NCBI GenBank assembly: GCA_037139195.1
Contig: JBAXGW010000014.1
Coordinates: 1-64,000 of the forward strand
Source: JBAXGW01 sp037139195
GTDB taxonomy: Bacteria > Bacteroidota > Bacteroidia > Bacteroidales > JAHJDW01
Length of the DNA: 64,000 nt
Reading direction: 5' to 3'
Shown here: positions 1 to 9,243 of the stretch, piece by piece
Layout of the letters: every line of letters starts with the position of its first letter
Position numbering within the stretch: the stretch's first letter is position 1
The notes under the pieces: model-generated
Told to the model about the DNA's origin: nothing
What the model saw: only the letters and a program-made list of their open reading frames with translations
Database searches by the model: none
Position numbers and translations under genes: made by a program

Positions 1-42
1 AGAAACTATTGGAATATGGCAAAATTGCTGCTTAAATATTAA
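1..42 (+). CDS. possible 3' end of an upstream gene
   Basis: The first frame is open from base 1 to a TAA at 40-42 and would encode the tail RNYWNMAKLLLKY. This is too short to identify. In other Bacteroidota the gene before this HD/lpxD/lpxC block is often the PorX-type response regulator; that is recollection of gene order, not something these few codons prove. A second frame is also open to a TAA near base 70, so the call is weak. Confidence 0.25.
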   Translation, partial: RNYWNMAKLLLKY

Positions 43-74
43 CGAAGTATTGAATATAAATAGAAATTAAAAAA

Positions 75-1397
75 TTGAAATGTGTTAACGAATCTAGCTA
101 TATTTGCAAGAGCAAAATTATTACAAATAGCAATATTTTTTTTGTGGGCAATATATTAAATAAAAGAAAAATAATCAACGACCCTGTTCATGGATTTATT
201 AATATCCCTAATGAGCTTGTGTTTGATTTAATTGAGCATCCTTATTTTCAGAGATTAACAAGAATTAAACAATTAGGATTAACTTATTTAGTTTATCCTG
301 GTGCAATACATTCTAGATTCCAACACTGCATAGGAGCAATGCATTTAATATCAGAGGCGATAACTGTTTTAAGAGCAAAAGGAAATCTAATATCAGTGGA
401 AGAGGAGCTTGCTGCTAGTATAGCTATTTTATTGCATGATATTGGTCATGGTCCATTTTCGCATGCACTCGAACATTCTATTGTTAACGGAGTGAGTCAT
501 GAAGAAATTTCTGATATTTTAATGAACAAATTAAATATTTTGTTTAATAATCAACTAGAATTAGCAATTCAAATATTTAGAAATAAATATCATAAAAAGT
601 TTTTGCATCAATTGGTTTCTAGTCAGTTAGATGTAGATAGATTAGATTATTTAAAGCGCGATAGTTTTTATACAGGAGTGTCGGAGGGCGTTATTAGCAC
701 CGATAGAATTATTAAAATGCTCAATATAGTTGATGATGAGCTTGTTGTAGAGGAAAAGGGGATTTATTCTATCGAAAAATTTATCGTAGCCCGAAGATTG
801 ATGTATTGGCAAGTTTATCTACATAAAACAGTATTAAGTGCAGAAAAATTACTTGTAAGAATTCTGCAACGTGCAAAAGAGCTTGCTCATGATAAGGTTG
901 AACTATTTTCCACTCCTGCATTACATTATTTTTTGTACAACCATATAGATTCAACACATTTTTCTAGCTCAGAAACTACAATCGAAAAATTTGTTCAACT
1001 AGATGATTTTGATATAGTTGCTTCAATTAAAGTTTGGCAAAATCATTCCGATTCAATATTAAGTATTTTATGCAAAATGCTAATTGAAAGGAAATTATTT
1101 AGAATTGAAATGCAGAATAATATATTTGACATAAAATATATAAGTAAACTTCGACAAGAAGCTAAGAAAGATTTAATGTTATCGGATGCTGAGATTGATT
1201 ATTTTGTTTTCACTGATGATATTTCAATAAACGCTTATAATCCTGATTATGATAGAATTGGAATGCTTTTGAAAAATGGGAATGTGAAAGATTTTGCAGA
1301 AGCCTCTGATCAATTAAATATCGATGTATTGGCAAAAACAGTGAAAAAATATTTTGTTTGTTACCCAAAACATAAAATCAAAGCAAATGTGTACTAA
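75..1397 (+). CDS. HD-domain phosphohydrolase (dNTPase-like)
   Basis: HD-superfamily metal-dependent phosphohydrolase related to deoxynucleotide triphosphohydrolases. The metal-binding HD pair is in the motif LLHDIGHGPFSHALEH; an upstream His lies in HSRFQHCIGAMH and the later Asp in DVDRLDYLKRD. This is the signature order H, HD, D of the family. The family core begins at KRKIINDPVHGFI, about 30 residues in. The listed start is a TTG; a GTG at 144 would give a start closer to the usual family length and no ATG is available, so the start is uncertain. It precedes the lipid A genes, an arrangement common in Bacteroidota. The physiological substrate cannot be read from sequence. Confidence 0.85.
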   Translation: MKCVNESSYICKSKIITNSNIFFVGNILNKRKIINDPVHGFINIPNELVFDLIEHPYFQRLTRIKQLGLTYLVYPGAIHSRFQHCIGAMHLISEAITVLRAKGNLISVEEELAASIAILLHDIGHGPFSHALEHSIVNGVSHEEISDILMNKLNILFNNQLELAIQIFRNKYHKKFLHQLVSSQLDVDRLDYLKRDSFYTGVSEGVISTDRIIKMLNIVDDELVVEEKGIYSIEKFIVARRLMYWQVYLHKTVLSAEKLLVRILQRAKELAHDKVELFSTPALHYFLYNHIDSTHFSSSETTIEKFVQLDDFDIVASIKVWQNHSDSILSILCKMLIERKLFRIEMQNNIFDIKYISKLRQEAKKDLMLSDAEIDYFVFTDDISINAYNPDYDRIGMLLKNGNVKDFAEASDQLNIDVLAKTVKKYFVCYPKHKIKANVY

Positions 1398-1535
1398 ATT
1401 TTTTTTTAGTTTACGCCTTGATTCATAATATAGTAAGACTTGTCGACGTTTTGGCTGCTTATAAATGTTTAGTTTATCGTTGGCAATAAGAATATAAATT
1501 AATAACTTGCACCACTTTTTCAAAAAATAGATTAG

Positions 1536-2540
1536 ATGAATTTCTCCGCAAAACAACTTGCTCAAATATTAGAAGGAACAATTGAAGGAAATGAGGATGT
1601 TTCTGTAAACAAATTGTCTAAAATAGAGGAAGGCTCTGAAGGATCAATATCCTTTTTAGCAAATCCAAAATATGTCAGTTTTATTTACGAAACTAAAGCA
1701 TCAATTGTTATTGTAGGAAAAGATTTTGTTCCAGAAAAGCCAATTTCTTCAACTTTAATTAAAGTTGAAAATCCATATCAAAGTTTTGCAAAATTGTTAG
1801 AAGCATACAATAGTATAAAAAACAACAAAGTTGGAATAGAACAGCCTTCATTTATTAGTGAAACAGCAAAAGTTGGGGAGAATGTTTATATTGGAGCATT
1901 TGCATATATTGGAAACAAAGCAGAAATTGGTCAAAATGTTAAAATTTATCCACACGTATATGTTGGTGATGGTGTAATTATCAAGGATAATAGTGTGTTA
2001 TATGCCGGAGTGAAGGTTTATACGGAGTGCGAGGTAGGTAAAAATTGCATTATTCATAGTGGAACGGTTATTGGCTCAGATGGATTTGGATATTCGGTTG
2101 AAAATGGAAAATATATAAAGGTTCCACAAACTGGTAATGTTGTGATAGAGGATGAGGTGGAAATAGGAGGCAACGCTTGTATTGATAGGGCAACTCTTGG
2201 TTCTACTATTATTAGAAAGGGAGTAAAAATAGATAATCTAGTTCACATAGCTCATAATGTTGAAATTGACGAAAATACAGCAGTTGCAGCACAATCTGGA
2301 ATTGCAGGCTCTTCTAAGATAGGTAAAAATTGTCAATTAGGCGGGCAAGTTGGTATTGCAGGTCATTTATCTATAGCTGATAATGTAAAAATACAGGCTC
2401 AATCGGGAATTGCATCAAATATTACTACAAAAGGTCTTTCTTTGCAAGGCTCTCCTGCATTGCCAATAATGAATTTTAAAAAATCGTATGTTCATTTTAA
2501 GAATCTTCCTGATATAATTGCTAAAAAGGAGAACAAATAA
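1536..2540 (+). CDS. lpxD: UDP-3-O-acylglucosamine N-acyltransferase
   Basis: LpxD adds the second 3-hydroxyacyl chain, from acyl-ACP, to UDP-3-O-acylglucosamine in lipid A synthesis in the cytoplasm. The 334-residue length is normal. An N-terminal uridine-binding domain (about 1-100) precedes a left-handed beta helix (about 105-310) built of hexapeptide repeats such as IGQNVK and VGENVY. The expected catalytic His region is HIAHNVEI. It is the first of three consecutive lipid A genes on this strand; a separate promoter lies after it, before lpxC-fabZ. The ATG start is supported by the conserved opening FSAKQLAQILEG. Confidence 0.95.
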   Translation: MNFSAKQLAQILEGTIEGNEDVSVNKLSKIEEGSEGSISFLANPKYVSFIYETKASIVIVGKDFVPEKPISSTLIKVENPYQSFAKLLEAYNSIKNNKVGIEQPSFISETAKVGENVYIGAFAYIGNKAEIGQNVKIYPHVYVGDGVIIKDNSVLYAGVKVYTECEVGKNCIIHSGTVIGSDGFGYSVENGKYIKVPQTGNVVIEDEVEIGGNACIDRATLGSTIIRKGVKIDNLVHIAHNVEIDENTAVAAQSGIAGSSKIGKNCQLGGQVGIAGHLSIADNVKIQAQSGIASNITTKGLSLQGSPALPIMNFKKSYVHFKNLPDIIAKKENK

Positions 2541-2605
2541 TTGTAATTTATCTTCGCTTAGTCAGGTTGTTACAGTTTTTTGCCAAAGTTAATGTGAAAC
2601 TTTAT

Positions 2606-2636
2606 TTTGCCAAAACAAAAAAATCACGTACGTTTG
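2606..2636 (+). promoter_or_regulatory. Bacteroidota-type promoter for lpxC-fabZ
   Basis: A -33 element TTTG (2606-2609) and a -7 element TACGTTTG (2629-2636) are separated by exactly 19 bases, matching the Bacteroidota primary-sigma consensus TTTG-N19-TAnnTTTG. The -7 box ends 19 bases before the ATG of the fused gene, so the untranslated leader is very short. Confidence 0.75.
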
Positions 2637-2655
2637 CAGGATAAATTTTTGCAAG

Positions 2656-4050
2656 ATGACGAATAAACAAAGAACTATATCCCAGCAAGTTACAGTTTCT
2701 GGGGTAGGTTTGCACACTGGAGAGCCAGTAAATTTAACCTTTAAACCTGCATCAGAAAATTACGGATGCAAATTCCAAAGAGTTGATTTGGTTGAAAAAC
2801 CAATTATAAACGCTGTTATTGAAAATGTAGTTGATACATCCAGGGGAACCACAATTCAACAAAACAACGTAATTGTAGCTACAGTTGAACACGTTTTAGC
2901 TGCTTTGTCAGGTTTAAGTATTGATAATGTTCATATTGATATAGACAGTGCCGAAACACCTATAATGGATGGAAGTTCAAGATATTTTGTAGAAGCATTA
3001 AAGAGCTCTGGTATTGTTGAACAAGACGAAGAAAGAAATTACTATACTTTAGATACTACATTACGCTATTCAAACCCAGCTAAAAATGTAGAAATAATAG
3101 CTATACCATCCGATGAGTTTAAATTGTCAGTACTAATTGATTACAATTCTAGTGTTATTGGAAGTCAACATGCAATTTTAGAAAATATTGATGATTTTTG
3201 TGAAGATATATCTAAAAGCAGAACATTTGTTTTTCTGCACGAATTAGAGTTACTTATAAGTCACAATTTAATAAAAGGTGGAGATTTAAACAATGCAATA
3301 GTTTTAGTTGATAAAATTGTTGATCAGAATGAATTAGATAGATTAGCAAAAGTTTTCAATAAACCCAATATCAAAGTTCTTGAAAAAGGAGTTTTAAATA
3401 ACACCGAACTTAGTTATTATAACGAACCAGCTCGTCATAAACTTCTTGATTTAATTGGTGATGTGTCATTAGTTGGAGTTCCTCTTAAAGCACATATTAT
3501 TGCTACGAGACCAGGGCACGAAGCAAATGTTGAATTTACTAAAATATTAAAGGCACATATTAAAAAAAGTGCTGCAAATAAAGATATTCCTGTTTATGAT
3601 CCTAATGCTAAGCCTATTTATGATATAAATCAAATAAAAAATATTTTGCCTCATCGACCACCATTTTTATTAGTCGATAAAATTATTGAAATGGATGAAC
3701 ATCATATTGTTGGGTTGAAAAATGTAACAATGAATGAAGCTCATTTTGTAGGTCATTTTCCTAACGAACCTGTAATGCCTGGCGTTCTACAGATTGAAGC
3801 GATGGCTCAAGCAGGAGGAATTTATACTTTAAGCAAAGTTCCAGATCCAGAAAATTATGTTACCTATTTTTTGAAAATTGACAATGCAAGATTTAAACAA
3901 AAAGTTGTTCCTGGTGATACTTTAATATTTAAACTTCAGCTTGTATCACCTTTCAGACGAGGAATCTGTCACATGTTTGGAACTGCTTATGTTGGTAATA
4001 AAGTAGTTATGGAAGCAGAATTAATGGCACAAATTATTAAGAAAAAATAA
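2656..4050 (+). CDS. lpxC/fabZ: LpxC-FabZ bifunctional deacetylase/dehydratase
   Basis: A natural fusion typical of Bacteroidota. The N-terminal part (about 1-305) is LpxC, the zinc-dependent UDP-3-O-acyl-GlcNAc deacetylase that commits substrate to lipid A; zinc-ligand regions are seen at VEHVLAALSGL and HKLLDLIGD, with RPGHEANVEF downstream. The C-terminal part (about 318-464) is FabZ, the 3-hydroxyacyl-ACP dehydratase of fatty acid synthesis, with LPHRPPFLLVDKI and the hot-dog active-site segment GHFPNEPVMPGVLQIEA containing the catalytic His and Glu. The fusion joins the two enzymes that compete for 3-hydroxyacyl-ACP. It is followed 11 bases later by lpxA, so the two are probably co-transcribed. 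Confidence 0.96.
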   Translation: MTNKQRTISQQVTVSGVGLHTGEPVNLTFKPASENYGCKFQRVDLVEKPIINAVIENVVDTSRGTTIQQNNVIVATVEHVLAALSGLSIDNVHIDIDSAETPIMDGSSRYFVEALKSSGIVEQDEERNYYTLDTTLRYSNPAKNVEIIAIPSDEFKLSVLIDYNSSVIGSQHAILENIDDFCEDISKSRTFVFLHELELLISHNLIKGGDLNNAIVLVDKIVDQNELDRLAKVFNKPNIKVLEKGVLNNTELSYYNEPARHKLLDLIGDVSLVGVPLKAHIIATRPGHEANVEFTKILKAHIKKSAANKDIPVYDPNAKPIYDINQIKNILPHRPPFLLVDKIIEMDEHHIVGLKNVTMNEAHFVGHFPNEPVMPGVLQIEAMAQAGGIYTLSKVPDPENYVTYFLKIDNARFKQKVVPGDTLIFKLQLVSPFRRGICHMFGTAYVGNKVVMEAELMAQIIKKK

Positions 4051-4061
4051 AAATAGAATAT

Positions 4062-4850
4062 ATGAATCAACCTTTAGCTTTCGTTCATTCCCAAGCAAAG
4101 ATTGCGAATAACGTGGTAATTGAACCTTTTGTAACAATACATAAAAATGTTGAAATTGGCGAAGGAACTACTATTGGTTCTAACGTTGTGATTATGGAAG
4201 GTGCAAGGATCGGAAAGAATTGCAAAATTCATTCCGGTGCTGTAATTTCTGGTACTCCTCAAGATTTGAAATACAATGGCGAAGAAACACATACAATAAT
4301 TGGGGATAATGTTACAATTAGAGAGTGTGTTACAGTGAATAGAGGCACAACCGCAAGTAACTTAACTAAAATAGGCGATAATTGCTTAATTATGGCTTAT
4401 GCACATGTTGCTCACGATTGTGTAATTGGGAAAAACTGTATTTTAGCTAATAGTGCTACTTTAGCAGGACATGTTGAAGTTCAAGACTGGGCAATTATTG
4501 GCGGTTTAACAGCCGTTCACCAATTTGTAACAATAGGTTCTCATGCAATGATATCTGGTGGCTCGCTAGTTAGAAAAGATGTTCCTCCGTTTACAAAAGC
4601 TGCACGTGAACCGCTTTCTTATGTTGGAATCAATTCAATAGGTTTAAGAAGAAGAGGTTATTCTCCTGAAAAGATTAAAGAAGTTCAGGATATATATAGA
4701 TACTTGTATTTGAGTGGATACAACACTTCTCAAGCGTTAGAATTAATTGAAAGAGAAATGCCTGCAACTATTGAGCGTGATGAAATTATTTCATTTATTC
4801 AAAATGCAAAACGAGGAATAATGAAAGGCTATTCAGGCTCAAGAGAATAA
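4062..4850 (+). CDS. lpxA: UDP-GlcNAc acyltransferase
   Basis: LpxA transfers a 3-hydroxyacyl chain from ACP to the 3-OH of UDP-GlcNAc, the first step of lipid A synthesis. Its 262 residues match the family. A left-handed beta helix (about 1-190) of hexapeptide repeats carries the catalytic His in AYAHVAHDCVIG and the family element GTPQDLKYNGEET. A helical C-terminal domain follows (about 195-262). It follows lpxC-fabZ in the classical order of the pathway and is 43 bases ahead of efp. Confidence 0.96.
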   Translation: MNQPLAFVHSQAKIANNVVIEPFVTIHKNVEIGEGTTIGSNVVIMEGARIGKNCKIHSGAVISGTPQDLKYNGEETHTIIGDNVTIRECVTVNRGTTASNLTKIGDNCLIMAYAHVAHDCVIGKNCILANSATLAGHVEVQDWAIIGGLTAVHQFVTIGSHAMISGGSLVRKDVPPFTKAAREPLSYVGINSIGLRRRGYSPEKIKEVQDIYRYLYLSGYNTSQALELIEREMPATIERDEIISFIQNAKRGIMKGYSGSRE

Positions 4851-4893
4851 TATAAAAAAACTTTAAAGTAACAATTATCAATAATAAAGAATT

Positions 4894-5457
4894 ATGGCTA
4901 CTACAGCAGATTTTAGAAATGGATTGTGTTTAGAATATAATAATGATTTGTATTCAATAGTTGAATTTCAACATGTTAAACCTGGAAAAGGAAATGCTTT
5001 CGTTAGAACTAAATTGAGAAATCTTAAAACAGGTAAAATTATTGAGAATACTTTTAGTGCTGGAGTTAAAGTTGAGGTTGCTAGAGTTGAAACACGAAAT
5101 TATCAGTTTTTATACAAAGATGATGCTGGTTATAATTTTATGAATAACGAAACTTTTGAACAAGTTCCTATTCCTGAAGAAATTATTAATAATACTTCAC
5201 TTTTAAAAGAAGGTCAAGAGGTTACGATAATGTTTCATGCAGAAACTGAAACTCCACTTCAATGCGAGCTCCCAGCTTTTGTTGAAATGACAATTACTTA
5301 CGCAGAGCCCGGTATTAAAGGCGATACAACAACTAGAACTTTGAAACCTGCAACTGTTGAAACAGGTGCAACAATTATGGTTCCTTTATTTATTCATGAA
5401 GGCGAAAAAATAAAAGTCGATACAAGAACAAACTCGTATTCTGAAAGAGTAAAATAA
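4894..5457 (+). CDS. efp: Elongation factor P
   Basis: EF-P relieves ribosomes stalled at consecutive prolines. The 187-residue, three-domain length is standard: a KOW-like domain I (about 1-65) and two OB domains. The tip loop of domain I reads HVKPGKGNAFVRTK, so the residue normally modified in EF-P is the Lys in the PGKG turn. The C-terminal OB element EKIKVDTRTNSYSERVK is canonical. It closes the lipid A block on this strand; a possible weak terminator follows. Confidence 0.96.
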   Translation: MATTADFRNGLCLEYNNDLYSIVEFQHVKPGKGNAFVRTKLRNLKTGKIIENTFSAGVKVEVARVETRNYQFLYKDDAGYNFMNNETFEQVPIPEEIINNTSLLKEGQEVTIMFHAETETPLQCELPAFVEMTITYAEPGIKGDTTTRTLKPATVETGATIMVPLFIHEGEKIKVDTRTNSYSERVK

Positions 5458-5791
5458 TATTTGTTTTGATTGATAATTAAGAGTTTAGTTTTTTTAAAGA
5501 ACTTCACTTAATATTATTAATATCTGTGTTTTATCTTTCAAAGTTCTTTTTTATTAAGTCTAATTAAAAAAAATACCATCAGAAAAAGATTTCAATTTTT
5601 TTTTATTAACTGATGAATTTTAATAACTAAGCCCTGAGTATTTTCTACTATTGTTTTGTATATTTGTGTTCATTTATTTTTTTTGATTCTTATTTTTTCT
5701 TGATAATAATAAATAAATAAATTTTAAGAATTATATTTCTTTTGAATGAAATAATATCCGCTAAATAATTTAAAATAGAAAAAAACAAAAT
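5458..5791. other. gene-free spacer after efp
   Basis: Very AT-rich and without a plausible reading frame. It holds a weak possible terminator (AAAGAACTT at 5496-5504 pairing with AAGTTCTTT at 5541-5549, then T-rich sequence) with a long 36-base loop. It also has a perfect -7 box TATATTTG at 5659-5666, about 125 bases before the acyl carrier protein gene, but no TTTG at the expected distance. The box may be the cassette promoter, or chance in AT-rich DNA. Confidence 0.4.
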
Positions 5792-6031
5792 ATGAATAAT
5801 TTAGATAAATTAAAAGAAGCATTTTCAAGAGGTTTAAATATTGAATTATCTGCAATTAACGAATCTTTAGCATATCAAAAAAATCCTAAATGGGACTCAA
5901 TCTCTCACATGGTTTTAATTAGTGAAATAGAATCAGAGTTTGATATTTCAATTGAAACCGATGATGTTATTGATATAAGTAGCTTTGGGAAAGCAAAAGA
6001 AATAATGACTAAGTATTCTATTAACTTCTAA
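5792..6031 (+). CDS. Acyl carrier protein
   Basis: A 79-residue carrier protein. The phosphopantetheine attachment Ser is S36 in the motif KWDSISHM, followed by the helix LISEIESEFDISIETDDV typical of ACPs. It differs from housekeeping AcpP, which has DSLD at this site, so it is a dedicated carrier. It is the first gene of a five-gene cassette, 2 bases ahead of the ketoreductase. It probably carries the acyl group that is loaded and processed by the following enzymes; the identity of that group is unknown. Confidence 0.9.
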   Translation: MNNLDKLKEAFSRGLNIELSAINESLAYQKNPKWDSISHMVLISEIESEFDISIETDDVIDISSFGKAKEIMTKYSINF

Positions 6032-6033
6032 TC

Positions 6034-6780
6034 ATGCTTCTTGCTAATAAAACAGCCCTAATAACAGGTGCATCACGTGGAATAGGTAGGGCTATAGCGC
6101 TTAAATTTGCTGAAAATGGTATTAGTACTTTAGTTTTACTTTCTAGAAATTTTGAGAAATTATCTGAATTAAAATCTGAAATAGAATGCCGATTTAATGT
6201 TCTAGTTTATATTTATCAAATTGATATTTCAAAAATTGATGAGGTAAAACTGCTTGCTAAGAATATTAATAACGAAAAAATTACAATTGATATCATTGTT
6301 AATAATGCTGGAGTCATGAGAGATGCTGTAATTAAAATGACCACGCCAGAAATGATCACTGATATATTCAGCACAAATGTAAATGGAACAATATATATTA
6401 CTCAAAATTTGATAGGTTCAATGTTTAGGAAACGATATGGCTCAATTATTAATTTAAGTTCAATTATTGGAACTAATGGAAATATTGGTCAATCAGTATA
6501 CAGTTCTAGTAAAAGTGCAATTTTAGGTTTTACAAAATCCTTAAGTAAAGAATTATCATCACTTAATATAAGAGTTAATGCAATTGCTCCTGGTTGTATT
6601 GACACAGAACTTTTAGAGGATATGTCTGAATCTTCGCGAGATAAAACAATAAACTCTATTGGCATGAAAAGAATAGGAACTCCAGATGATGTTGCTAATG
6701 TTGCATTGTTTTTAGCTTCAGATTTATCGGCTTATGTTACTGGCCAAATAATTGGAGTAGATGGAGGAATGTTAATTTAA
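6034..6780 (+). CDS. SDR 3-oxoacyl-ACP reductase (FabG-like)
   Basis: A classical short-chain dehydrogenase/reductase of 248 residues. The N-terminal NAD(P) motif is TGASRGIGRA, followed by NNAGVMRD, the catalytic Ser segment and the YSSSK (YxxxK) motif, and the C-terminal VTGQIIGVDGGML typical of FabG. The expected reaction is NADPH-dependent reduction of a beta-ketoacyl thioester. Linked to a private ACP, it most likely reduces an acyl chain held on that carrier. No ketosynthase is encoded nearby, so chain extension would have to come from elsewhere, or the enzyme acts on another carbonyl. Confidence 0.9.
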   Translation: MLLANKTALITGASRGIGRAIALKFAENGISTLVLLSRNFEKLSELKSEIECRFNVLVYIYQIDISKIDEVKLLAKNINNEKITIDIIVNNAGVMRDAVIKMTTPEMITDIFSTNVNGTIYITQNLIGSMFRKRYGSIINLSSIIGTNGNIGQSVYSSSKSAILGFTKSLSKELSSLNIRVNAIAPGCIDTELLEDMSESSRDKTINSIGMKRIGTPDDVANVALFLASDLSAYVTGQIIGVDGGMLI

Positions 6781-6791
6781 AGGTTTCTATT

Positions 6792-8171
6792 ATGAAGATT
6801 GTTGATCTTATCAGAAAAAATAATAATTTAAAATATATTGATTCTGAAAGCGGAAAGGAACTAACTTTTGATCAAATTTTATCTTGTGAATTAAATATAG
6901 TTGACCAAAAAAAGCTAGTTTTTCTTTATCTAGATAATTCACTTGATTCTATAATTGCTTTGTGGAATTTCATCAATTCTAATCACGCAGTTGCACTTCT
7001 TAGTCCACAGATAAATAAAGAGTTTAAAGAAAATTTTGAAGAAATATACAAACCCTATTATATTTTTGACAAAACAAGAACTGAGCTAAAGGACTATAAA
7101 GATAAGCTATTTGTTCATGGGCTTAAAATTTTTGAGTCAGAGAATGATATTAATTCAGAGATACATGCTGATTTGAAATTAATGCTAAGCACATCTGGGA
7201 CAACAGGTTCTCCTAAATTCGTAAAGCTTTCAGAAAACAATTTAGTAAATAACGCATTGTCAATAATTGATTATTTGCCTATTGTAAAAGATGATGTTAC
7301 TCCTTTAAATCTTCCAGTATATTATTCATACGGATTATCTATACTCACTTCTAATTCTATTGTAGGAGGCTCTGTAATCTGTACAAATAAAGATATTTTA
7401 ATGAAGGAATTTTGGACAGATTTCTCTAAGTTTGGTTTTACGTCAATAGCCGGAGTTCCTTTCGTTTATGAAACATTATATAGAATAGGCTTTACGAAAA
7501 ATAAATACCCATCTTTAAGATATTTAACGCAAGCTGGAGGTAAACTAAATGAAAAAATGGTGAATCTTTTTGCCGAATATTCAAAACTTGAAAATAAATT
7601 GTTTTTTGTAATGTATGGTCAAACTGAAGCTACAGCCCGAATTTCATATCTTGAACCAGAAAAACTATTAGAAAAATCAGGTTCAATTGGAAAACCAATA
7701 AAAAATGGCGAATTTATTATTGATAATGATACTGGTGAGTTACAATATAAAGGACCAAATGTATTTGGGGGTTATGCCTCTAAAAGAATTGATCTTAAAT
7801 CATTTGACAATCAACAGTTACTAAAAACAGGAGATTTAGGACGAGTTGATGAAGACGGTTATTATTATATTACAGGTAGGTTAAAACGTTTTATTAAAAT
7901 ATTTGGAATAAGAATAAATTTAGATGATATAGAAACTCTGCTTAAAAACCATTTTACTGGAAATACTTTTGTTACTATTGGCATAGACGACAAACAACTT
8001 TTTGTTGGAGTTAACACAAAAAATGTGAACAAAAATGATATTATTGATTTTATTGTTAATAAACTCGATATTCATCCAAGTGCGATAAAGGTAGATTTTA
8101 TTGAAAATATCCCATTAACGGCAAATGGAAAAATAGATTATAATGCTATTTATGAAAAATACAAGTATTGA
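6792..8171 (+). CDS. AMP-forming acyl ligase (ANL superfamily)
   Basis: An adenylate-forming enzyme that activates a carboxylic acid as acyl-AMP and transfers it to a thiol, probably the cassette ACP. The A3 phosphate loop is STSGTTGSPK (near residue 137), the A5 element is YGQTEA, A7 is TGDLGRVDEDGYYYITGR, and the A10 lysine sits in TANGKIDYNAI near the C terminus. At 459 residues it is shorter than acetyl-CoA synthetases, as in stand-alone acyl-ACP ligases and D-alanine ligase-like proteins. The substrate is unknown. Its end overlaps the LuxE-like gene, showing translational coupling. Confidence 0.88.
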   Translation: MKIVDLIRKNNNLKYIDSESGKELTFDQILSCELNIVDQKKLVFLYLDNSLDSIIALWNFINSNHAVALLSPQINKEFKENFEEIYKPYYIFDKTRTELKDYKDKLFVHGLKIFESENDINSEIHADLKLMLSTSGTTGSPKFVKLSENNLVNNALSIIDYLPIVKDDVTPLNLPVYYSYGLSILTSNSIVGGSVICTNKDILMKEFWTDFSKFGFTSIAGVPFVYETLYRIGFTKNKYPSLRYLTQAGGKLNEKMVNLFAEYSKLENKLFFVMYGQTEATARISYLEPEKLLEKSGSIGKPIKNGEFIIDNDTGELQYKGPNVFGGYASKRIDLKSFDNQQLLKTGDLGRVDEDGYYYITGRLKRFIKIFGIRINLDDIETLLKNHFTGNTFVTIGIDDKQLFVGVNTKNVNKNDIIDFIVNKLDIHPSAIKVDFIENIPLTANGKIDYNAIYEKYKY

Positions 8172-9243
8172 AGCATATTTTGATATCACACAATATTCAC
8201 TAAGTAAAAATTTAAAAGAATTATACTTAATTGAGTTTTTAAATCGACTTCATAAGCATCATTGCAACAATTCTTTTGAATATAAGAGAATTGTAGAAAA
8301 GCTTTTTAATAGTAATAATGAAATTTCTTCTATTGAGGAAATGCCTTTTATTCCTATTAGTATGTTCAAGGAATATGCTCTAAAAAGTATAGCCGATGAT
8401 AAAGTTTATAAAGTTATCTCATCTAGTGGCACATCTAGCTCTATGCCAAGCAGAATCTTTTTGGATGTAGAAATGGCTCAAATCCAAACTAAAGCGCTTT
8501 CTAAAATTATTGGACACATTCTTGGAAATGAACGTTTGCCAATGCTTATTGTCGATTCTAAAGCCGTATTTAAAGATAGATTGTCATTTTCAGCAAGAGG
8601 CGCAGGCATACTCGGGTTGTCTGTTTTTGGCAAAAAACACCATTATATTCTTGATGATAATTTTGAAATTGATTTAGAGTCCTTTAAAAAATTTATTGAA
8701 GAAAATAATGGAAAAAAAATGCTAATATTTGGATTTACCTTCATGGTATGGTTATATCTATTTATGCCTGAATTTGATTTTAAAATTGACTTAAGTAATG
8801 CAATTCTTATTCATAGTGGAGGGTGGAAAAAAATGCAGGAACTTGCGGTTGACAATAAAGTATTTAAAAGTATGTTGAACGAAAAATTTGGAATTAAAGA
8901 AATTTTTAATTTTTATGGAATGGCCGAGCAAGTTGGTTCAGTTTTCCTCGAAAATTCAGAAGGTTATTTACATTGTCCAAATTATTCCGATATAATAATT
9001 AGAAACCCAATTGATTTTTCAGTTCAAGATAATGGAAAAGAAGGGTTGATACAAGTAATAAGTATTTTGCCAAAAAGCTACCCTGGTCATTCAATTTTAA
9101 CTGAAGATATTGGTATTTGCATGGGAGAAGATAACTGTAGTAATGGTTGGAAAGGTAAATATTTTAAAATATTAGGGCGTGCTAAAAAAGCCGAAATCAG
9201 AGGATGTAGCGATACTTTTGGAGCATTAAAAAACAATTCGTAA
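8152..9243 (+). CDS. LuxE-like acyl-protein synthetase
   Basis: LuxE family: activates a fatty acid as acyl-AMP and passes it, as a thioester on its own Cys, to the reductase LuxC. The phosphate loop SSSGTSSSMPSR, the YGMAEQVGSVF element and the C-terminal RGCSDTF are visible. The Cys in the last corresponds to the acyl-accepting Cys near the C terminus of LuxE. The chosen ATG (MKNTS) overlaps the preceding gene by 20 bases; another ATG nine bases upstream is possible. The stop overlaps the start of the LuxC-like gene (TAATG). LuxE/LuxC pairs without luciferase are known outside luminous bacteria; their products are mostly undefined. Confidence 0.85.
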   Translation: MKNTSIEAYFDITQYSLSKNLKELYLIEFLNRLHKHHCNNSFEYKRIVEKLFNSNNEISSIEEMPFIPISMFKEYALKSIADDKVYKVISSSGTSSSMPSRIFLDVEMAQIQTKALSKIIGHILGNERLPMLIVDSKAVFKDRLSFSARGAGILGLSVFGKKHHYILDDNFEIDLESFKKFIEENNGKKMLIFGFTFMVWLYLFMPEFDFKIDLSNAILIHSGGWKKMQELAVDNKVFKSMLNEKFGIKEIFNFYGMAEQVGSVFLENSEGYLHCPNYSDIIIRNPIDFSVQDNGKEGLIQVISILPKSYPGHSILTEDIGICMGEDNCSNGWKGKYFKILGRAKKAEIRGCSDTFGALKNNS